Source of the DNA: Acidobacteriaceae bacterium
GTDB taxonomy: Bacteria > Acidobacteriota > Terriglobia > Terriglobales > SbA1
DNA: 11,388 nucleotides
NCBI GenBank assembly: GCA_003136335.1
Contig: PLEA01000030.1
Location: forward strand, 1 to 11,388
Reading direction: 5' to 3'
The notes under the pieces were generated by a model, which did no database searches, was not told where the DNA came from, and was given only the letters and a program-made list of their open reading frames with translations. This document shows, one piece after another, positions 7,021 to 11,388 of this stretch. Both the position numbers and the translations under genes were made by a program. Within the stretch, counting starts at the first letter, position 1. Every line of letters starts with the position of its first letter.

Positions 7021-7062
7021 ATCCTTCTCTTCGCCTGAAAAACGGCTTCGCTCAGGATGACT
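7021..7062. repeat. Possible short intergenic repeat before the M28 gene
   Basis: The stretch has nested inverted arms: ATCCT at 7021-7025 with AGGAT at 7054-7058, and CCTGA at 7034-7038 with TCAGG at 7052-7056. CGGCTTCGCTCAGGATGAC is a phrase I recall as repeated between genes in Acidobacteria. Only one copy is visible in this window, so the repeat status depends on memory. Confidence 0.3.
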
Positions 7063-7075
7063 CCCATACTCAGGC

Positions 7076-7081
7076 TATAAT
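7076..7081 (+). promoter_or_regulatory. Consensus -10 box for the M28 peptidase gene
   Basis: A perfect TATAAT stands 29 bases before the ATG at 7111. Transcription would start near 7088, leaving a leader of about 22 bases that contains AAAGGA. No convincing -35 is found 16-18 bases upstream. Confidence 0.5.
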
Positions 7082-7096
7082 TCCCCCCACCGAAAC

Positions 7097-7104
7097 CAGA
7101 AAGG
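7097..7104 (+). promoter_or_regulatory. Ribosome binding site of the M28 peptidase gene
   Basis: AGAAAGGA precedes the ATG at 7111 by 6 bases. It is the clearest plus-strand Shine-Dalgarno in the window and fixes the start at the signal peptide. Confidence 0.6.
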
Positions 7105-7110
7105 AATCGC

Positions 7111-9423
7111 ATGCGACGGTTCGCCGCAGTGCTGTTGATCTTCAACCTGTTTTTTCCATCACTGTTGTTGGGCGGGGACGAGACTGCGCTAGTGGGCTAC
7201 TCGCCCCGCTCCAGCCAGACCGAGCGCGAGTGGGAAGCGAAATTTCGCGCGATCCCTGATCCGGCCAACCTGAAGGAATACATGCGGCGCCTCAGCGCAC
7301 GTCCGCACCACGTCGGGTCACCATACGACAAGGAGAATGCCGAATGGATTCTCGCACGCTTTAAAGAATGGGGACTCGACGCTCACATCGAGACCTTTGA
7401 CGTACTGTTTCCTACGCCGAAGGTGCGTGTTCTGGAAATGATCGAGCCCACCAAGTTCACTGCCAAACTGGAGGAGCCGGCGCTCGCAGTCGATCCAACC
7501 TCGAATCAGAAGTCGGAGCAACTTCCCACCTACAACGCATATTCGATCGACGGCGACGTGACCGCACCCCTGGTCTTTGTAAACTACGGGCTGCAGGAGG
7601 ACTACGAAAAGCTCGACCGGCTGGGCATTTCCGTGAAGGGCGCGATCGTGATTGCAAAGTACTACCACTCCTGGCGCGGAGTGAAGCCCAAAGTCGCGGC
7701 CGAGCACGGAGCCCTTGGCTGTCTCATCTATTCGGAGCCGCACGATGACGGTTACACCCGCGACAACGTGTTCCCCCAAGGGCCGATGCGTAATCCGGAC
7801 GGCGTGCAGCGCGGAAGTGTAATGGACTTTGCCTCGTCAAGTCCGGGCGATCCGCTCACTCCGGGCATTGGCGCCACGCCCGGTGCCAAGCGGCTGGCGC
7901 TGAAAGACGCGAAGAGCCTCACCAAGATTCCCGTGCTGCCGATTTCCTACGGCGACGCCCAGCCCCTGCTCGCCGCGCTCAAAGGGCCGATGGCTCCGGA
8001 CGATTGGCGTGGGAGTCTGCCGATCTCGTATCACGTGGGGCCAGGTCCGGCGAAAGTCCATCTGAAAGTCGAATTCAATTGGGACACGAAACCCGTGAAC
8101 GACGTCATCGCGAAAATTCCCGGCAGCGTTGCGCCCGACGAGTGGATCATCCGCGGCAATCATCACGACGCGTGGGTGAATGGCGCCGACGATCCCATTT
8201 CCGGTCAGGTCGCCATGTTGGAAGAAGCGCGCGCGTTGGGCGATCTCGTAAAACAGGGATGGAAGCCGAAGCGCACGATTATTTATTGTGCGTGGGATGG
8301 CGAAGAACCCGGATTGCTCGGCTCGACTGAATGGGCCGAAACGCATGCCGCCGAACTTAAGCAGCACGCCGTCGTTTACATTAATTCGGACAACAACAGC
8401 CGCGGCTATCTGAATGTTTCCGGCTCGCATTCGCTGGAACCGTTCGTGAGTGATGTCGCGCGCAATATTATTGATCCCGAGAAAAATATTTCGGTTTTGC
8501 AACGCGATCAGATGCGCCGGGCTGGCGCGGGCGGTCCCGGCGGCGGGGGGCGTGGTGGCCGCGGCGATGCAGCGGCTGCGCCAGCTGGACGCGGCGGCGG
8601 CGGGCAGACTTTTCAAATTGGCGCGCTTGGTTCCGGCTCTGACTACACGGTATTTTTGGATTTCCTCGGTGTAGCCAGCATGGATATACGTTACGGAGGA
8701 GAGGATAATAGTGCCGGCGTTTATCATTCGATTTACGATGACTTCTACTGGTTCACGCATTTTGATGATGTGAACTTTCTTTACGGCAAGGCGATGTCGC
8801 AAACAATTGGCACCGCCGTAATGCGTATGGCCGACTCGGATCTTCTTCCTTTCGATTTCAATGCGCTCACCGCTACCGTGCGGCGCTACGGAACGGAGTT
8901 GGAAACGCTCGCTCAGACGGAACGCGACCAGATCATCGAACGCAATCGCCAAATTGATGACAAAGTTTTCGACGCGACAACGGACCCGCAGGAAAAATTT
9001 GTGCCGCCTTCGCGCGAAGACGTGCCCCCCTTCCTGAATTTCACTCCACTGCGCAACGCGATTGAAACTCTCGCGCGTTCGTCCGAGCGCTATGGCCGTG
9101 CGCACTCAGCTGCGATGCGAGACAATGCGGCGCTCACTGCTCCTTCAATGACAGATGTAAACATGCGGCTGCTTCAGTGTGAACGCATGCTCACGGACGC
9201 GCCGGGACTGCCGGGTCGTCCGTGGTTCAAGCATATGCTCTATGCGCCCGGCTTTTATACAGGCTACGGAGTAAAGACGATTCCCGCTGTCCGCGAGGCC
9301 ATTGAACAAAAACAGTGGAAGCTGGCTGACGAACAAATTATTCGTGACAGCGGCGTGCTTGAAAAAGAAGCCTCCGCAATTGACGCCACAGCCGCGGCGC
9401 TGGAAAAGGCCGCGAACCACTAG
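7111..9423 (+). CDS. Secreted M28 metallopeptidase, glutamate carboxypeptidase II (PSMA)-like
   Basis: This is a two-zinc exopeptidase predicted to act outside the cytoplasmic membrane. It has 770 residues, like human GCPII (750), but a cleavable signal peptide (about 1-21) replaces the membrane anchor. A PA (protease-associated) domain covers about 110-290, including VQRGSVMDF and GDPLTPG. The M28 catalytic domain covers about 310-590, and a TFR-like helical dimerisation domain about 610-765. All metal and catalytic residues are visible by comparison with GCPII: His351 (GNHHDAW), bridging Asp361 (ADDPISG), catalytic Glu398 and ligand Glu399 (WDGEEPGLLGS), Asp427 (INSDNN) and His539 (YHSIYDD). 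A Gly/Arg/Ala-rich insert (471-498) precedes LGSGSDY. Several residues that recognise glutamate in GCPII are changed, so another peptide C-terminus is likely its substrate. Third-position GC falls along the gene. Confidence 0.94.
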   Translation: MRRFAAVLLIFNLFFPSLLLGGDETALVGYSPRSSQTEREWEAKFRAIPDPANLKEYMRRLSARPHHVGSPYDKENAEWILARFKEWGLDAHIETFDVLFPTPKVRVLEMIEPTKFTAKLEEPALAVDPTSNQKSEQLPTYNAYSIDGDVTAPLVFVNYGLQEDYEKLDRLGISVKGAIVIAKYYHSWRGVKPKVAAEHGALGCLIYSEPHDDGYTRDNVFPQGPMRNPDGVQRGSVMDFASSSPGDPLTPGIGATPGAKRLALKDAKSLTKIPVLPISYGDAQPLLAALKGPMAPDDWRGSLPISYHVGPGPAKVHLKVEFNWDTKPVNDVIAKIPGSVAPDEWIIRGNHHDAWVNGADDPISGQVAMLEEARALGDLVKQGWKPKRTIIYCAWDGEEPGLLGSTEWAETHAAELKQHAVVYINSDNNSRGYLNVSGSHSLEPFVSDVARNIIDPEKNISVLQRDQMRRAGAGGPGGGGRGGRGDAAAAPAGRGGGGQTFQIGALGSGSDYTVFLDFLGVASMDIRYGGEDNSAGVYHSIYDDFYWFTHFDDVNFLYGKAMSQTIGTAVMRMADSDLLPFDFNALTATVRRYGTELETLAQTERDQIIERNRQIDDKVFDATTDPQEKFVPPSREDVPPFLNFTPLRNAIETLARSSERYGRAHSAAMRDNAALTAPSMTDVNMRLLQCERMLTDAPGLPGRPWFKHMLYAPGFYTGYGVKTIPAVREAIEQKQWKLADEQIIRDSGVLEKEASAIDATAAALEKAANH

Positions 9424-9500
9424 ACGCCCGTGCTTATTGACTGTTGTGAATTGACCGGGCAGGGTGCGCCACCGCGCCGCTCCGAAAACATCAAACCACC

Positions 9501-10763
9501 GTGAATATAACTGCGTTGTTCGGTCTGTTGGGCGGACTGCTCGTTATCGCCTTCACGGCGAACCGGCTTTTCAGTTGGACGCGCGTGCCGGACGTAGTTG
9601 TTTTGATGGCCGCGGGCGTTGTGCTCGGTCCAGTTCTGCGCCTCGCCAAGCCCGCGCAATTTGTCGAAATCACGCATGCATTCGGAACCCTTGCACTGCT
9701 TTTGATTTTGTTTGAAGGCGGCCTCGAACTTAATATCCGTGAAACCATCCGGCATTTTCCCGGCGGATTTGTTTTTGGCGTCCTCTCCTATGGGCTTGCA
9801 TTTGTCTTGATTAGTCTCGTCGCCCATTTCGGCCTGAAAATTTCATATTCAAACGCCGCGCTCGTCGGCGCCGTGCTGGGCTGCACCAGCAGCACTGTAA
9901 TCCTTCCCGTCCTTCAGCAACTTGGCGCGCGCGAACCTGTAAAAGTTATTCTCCTGATCGAATCAACTCTCGGCGATGTGCTCGGAGTGCTCACCGTTGG
10001 ATTGCTTCTTGACGTGCGTTCCGGCGCAACCACAGGCAGCGGCGATGCGCTGCGCGTGCTTGCCGTACAGATTCTGATTCCGCTCGGCGCGGCGTTCGTT
10101 GTGGGTTTCGCGTGGACACGCCTGCTGCCGCACCTTACCGCCCAGCGTTTCTGGCAAGTGCTCACTTTTGCAATCGTGCTGCTGATTTATTCTGTCACCG
10201 AATCGCTTCATGGCAATGGATTGCTCGCGGTGCTCGGATTCGGACTCACGCTTTCCAACCTGCCGGCACACAAGAACGCGGTCACGGAATCGGCTTTCTG
10301 GTTCACGCCACGAATTGCCCCGCATGAAAAGATTTTATCGTTTCACTCCGAGCTTTCGTTTCTGGTGCGCACGTTTTTCTTTGTTCTGATTGGCGTGGTC
10401 GTCGATCTTTCAGGATTGGGAAGATTGTGGTTTGTAATTCCGGGAATCCTGGCCGCCATATTTGTTTCTCGGTGGCTCGCGGTGCAAACCAGCCGCTGGA
10501 GTTGGGGCGATGTAAGGCCGGACGAGCGCGAACTGATGACCTGGATTTTTCCGCGTGGTCTGATCACCATCGTTTTGGCGCTGCAGGTGCTCGAAGCCGC
10601 TGATACCGGACTCTCATTTTTATCCGGCCTCGCGTTCGTAGCCATTCTATTTACAAATCTTTTGGTCATCATCGGCGGCATTCGCATGAGAAAAACTAGC
10701 GTGCCGGCCGCAGCGCCAGATCTAGCGTCTGACGCGATGTCTGAATCCGCGCCGATTTCGTGA
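9501..10763 (+). CDS. Cation:proton antiporter (Na+/H+ exchanger family)
   Basis: This inner-membrane antiporter would exchange Na+ or K+ for protons in pH and ion balance. The 420 residues are nearly all hydrophobic, with 11-13 likely membrane segments, from ALFGLLGGLLVIAFTA near the start to FVAILFTNLLVIIGG near 390. Family marks are LILFEGGLELN (69-78), TSSTVILPVL (129-138) in the unwound core helix, and ESTLGD (154-159) with the expected transport Asp159. A late FPRGLITIVLAL segment matches the family. The protein stops after a short polar tail, so there is no RCK/TrkA domain. Motifs mix CPA1 (FEGGL, ES...D) and CPA2/Kef (SST) styles, so I do not name a subtype. The start is a GTG with no clear ribosome site. 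It begins 77 bases after the peptidase gene with no terminator seen between them. Confidence 0.9.
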   Translation: MNITALFGLLGGLLVIAFTANRLFSWTRVPDVVVLMAAGVVLGPVLRLAKPAQFVEITHAFGTLALLLILFEGGLELNIRETIRHFPGGFVFGVLSYGLAFVLISLVAHFGLKISYSNAALVGAVLGCTSSTVILPVLQQLGAREPVKVILLIESTLGDVLGVLTVGLLLDVRSGATTGSGDALRVLAVQILIPLGAAFVVGFAWTRLLPHLTAQRFWQVLTFAIVLLIYSVTESLHGNGLLAVLGFGLTLSNLPAHKNAVTESAFWFTPRIAPHEKILSFHSELSFLVRTFFFVLIGVVVDLSGLGRLWFVIPGILAAIFVSRWLAVQTSRWSWGDVRPDERELMTWIFPRGLITIVLALQVLEAADTGLSFLSGLAFVAILFTNLLVIIGGIRMRKTSVPAAAPDLASDAMSESAPIS

Positions 10764-10852
10764 TGAGGCTCTCGGCCGGTGCTGGTTTCTCGCCCAGTAT
10801 TCTTTCGCAGAAATCTGAAAAAGTTATCTGCTTCTGCCGGCCTCATAGCCCT

Positions 10853-10858
10853 TATAAT
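10853..10858 (+). promoter_or_regulatory. Consensus -10 box directly before a start codon (leaderless candidate)
   Basis: A perfect TATAAT ends 6 bases before the ATG at 10865. Initiation 6-7 bases after a -10 box would begin the RNA at or next to the A of the ATG, giving a leaderless mRNA. No good -35 and no Shine-Dalgarno are present, and the lack of the latter is expected for a leaderless gene. Confidence 0.5.
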
Positions 10859-10864
10859 GTGCGT

Positions 10865-11113
10865 ATGGCACGAGGTTGGGAAAGCAAATCAGTGGATAGT
10901 CAGCAGGAAGATTTGCATCAGGAATCCGTTCAAGCCGCGAAATCCCGCAAGGGCGAAGAAAAACATTCACGCGAACGCGACCTTTTGGTATTAGCGCGCA
11001 CCAGCATCACGCAGAAGCTCGAAGCCACTGAAAATCCCCGTTACCGTGAGCAGTTGAATCGCGCGCTCGCCGATCTCGACAAGCAGCTCAAAGCCCTCGA
11101 CGCAAAATCGTAG
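10865..11113 (+). CDS. Small charged helical protein, conserved-hypothetical type
   Basis: The product is 82 residues, with no known function and no signal peptide or membrane segment. It starts MARGWESKSVDSQQEDL, has a Lys/Glu/Arg-rich middle (about 28-40), and ends in two likely amphipathic helices (RDLLVLARTSITQKLEAT and YREQLNRALADLDKQLKAL) separated by ENPR, suggesting a helical hairpin or coiled coil. I remember small Acidobacteria proteins starting ARGWESK, but cannot confirm the family. The frame is open up to an ATG at 10760 overlapping the antiporter end. I prefer 10865 because the upstream residues are irregular and a TATAAT box stands at 10853-10858. It is convergent with the gene entering from the right edge, 20 bases away. 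Confidence 0.7.
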   Translation: MARGWESKSVDSQQEDLHQESVQAAKSRKGEEKHSRERDLLVLARTSITQKLEATENPRYREQLNRALADLDKQLKALDAKS

Positions 11114-11133
11114 CCTCAAAAATAATTCCCCGT

Positions 11134-11388
11134 TCACTCACCAAATCGCGCGAGCACATGGCCGTCCTTGCGGCTCAATAGCACCAGCGCCGCGCGTCCC
11201 GGCGCCACCGTCAAATTTATTTCGCCGCCGGAAAGCTTGTCATGCACCGCAATCTTTTCAGTGTTCGCAGATTCCGAGACAATTAAATAGAGCACGCTAT
11301 CCGCCAGAACCAACGGCCGAACCAGCACGCCCGCCGGTGTCTGTCCGGTGAACGGTTTTTCCACGCCGGCCTGACCGAGTGCCCACTC
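11134..11388 (-). CDS. C-terminal end of an unidentified protein, cut by window
   Basis: The frame is open from the right edge to a TGA at 11134, giving 84 residues and a stop. A GTG at 11364 is in frame but is probably an internal valine (ALGQAGVEKPF), since the reading frame continues past it. The sequence looks beta-rich, with alternating hydrophobic residues (GVLVRPLVLADSVLYLIVSE, then GGEINLTVAPGRAALVLL) and a final DGHVLARFGE. That is what one would expect of a small C-terminal beta-sandwich domain, as on some glycoside hydrolases or other secreted enzymes. This is a guess from shape only, and I do not assign a function. Confidence 0.6.
   Translation of the reverse strand, partial: EWALGQAGVEKPFTGQTPAGVLVRPLVLADSVLYLIVSESANTEKIAVHDKLSGGEINLTVAPGRAALVLLSRKDGHVLARFGE

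Noticed and set aside
6827..7110. SAM or other riboswitch upstream of the sulfur genes
   Set aside because: I looked for SAM-I, T-box and similar core motifs in the gap on the minus strand and saw none.
7837..9105. 422-residue open frame on the minus strand
   Set aside because: It lies fully opposite the M28 gene, whose motifs and ribosome site are clear. The translation shows no recognisable domain; long antisense frames are common in GC-rich genes.
9424..9500. Terminator or promoter between the peptidase and the antiporter
   Set aside because: There is GC-rich text but no stem with a T run and no convincing -10 box; the two genes may share a transcript.

Overview
This 11.4 kb window looks like ordinary chromosomal DNA from a free-living, moderately GC-rich bacterium, most likely an Acidobacteriota member of the Koribacter/Terriglobia kind. 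That is an inference from remembered patterns, not a search. It rests on the small protein starting ARGWESKSV, the DUF5818-like secreted protein, the secreted carboxypeptidase II-like M28 enzyme, and intergenic hairpin repeats of a style I associate with that phylum. Both window edges cut through genes. I see no tRNA, rRNA, CRISPR array, insertion sequence, phage gene or defence system.

Left part (1-3733). The 3' end of thiG (thiazole synthase, thiamine pathway) faces a small secreted cysteine/histidine protein on the minus strand. The gap between these convergent genes is filled by a two-sided array of hairpins that resembles a REPIN. Next comes a minus-strand pair: an alpha-D-phosphohexomutase (phosphoglucomutase/phosphomannomutase) followed by a short FtsB/DivIC-like membrane protein. 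cutA is divergent from the mutase.

Middle part (3762-6826). Three genes lie on the minus strand. A CysK/cystathionine beta-synthase-type enzyme is followed 27 bases later by a cystathionine gamma-synthase/gamma-lyase; the pair could run transsulfuration between homocysteine and cysteine. After a hairpin-rich repeat spacer comes a SAM-dependent methyltransferase related to trans-aconitate methyltransferase. An open frame runs through that spacer and would give the methyltransferase a false N-terminal extension.

Right part (7111-11388). Three plus-strand genes follow: a secreted M28 metallopeptidase of the glutamate carboxypeptidase II (PSMA) type with a complete zinc site but altered specificity residues and a Gly-rich insertion; a monovalent cation:proton antiporter without a regulatory RCK domain; and a small charged helical protein whose TATAAT box sits six bases before its ATG, which suggests a leaderless transcript. 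The end of an unidentified minus-strand gene enters from the right edge.

I found no clear new multi-gene system. The observations most worth following are the two repeat regions, the leaderless small gene, and the altered substrate pocket of the M28 enzyme.
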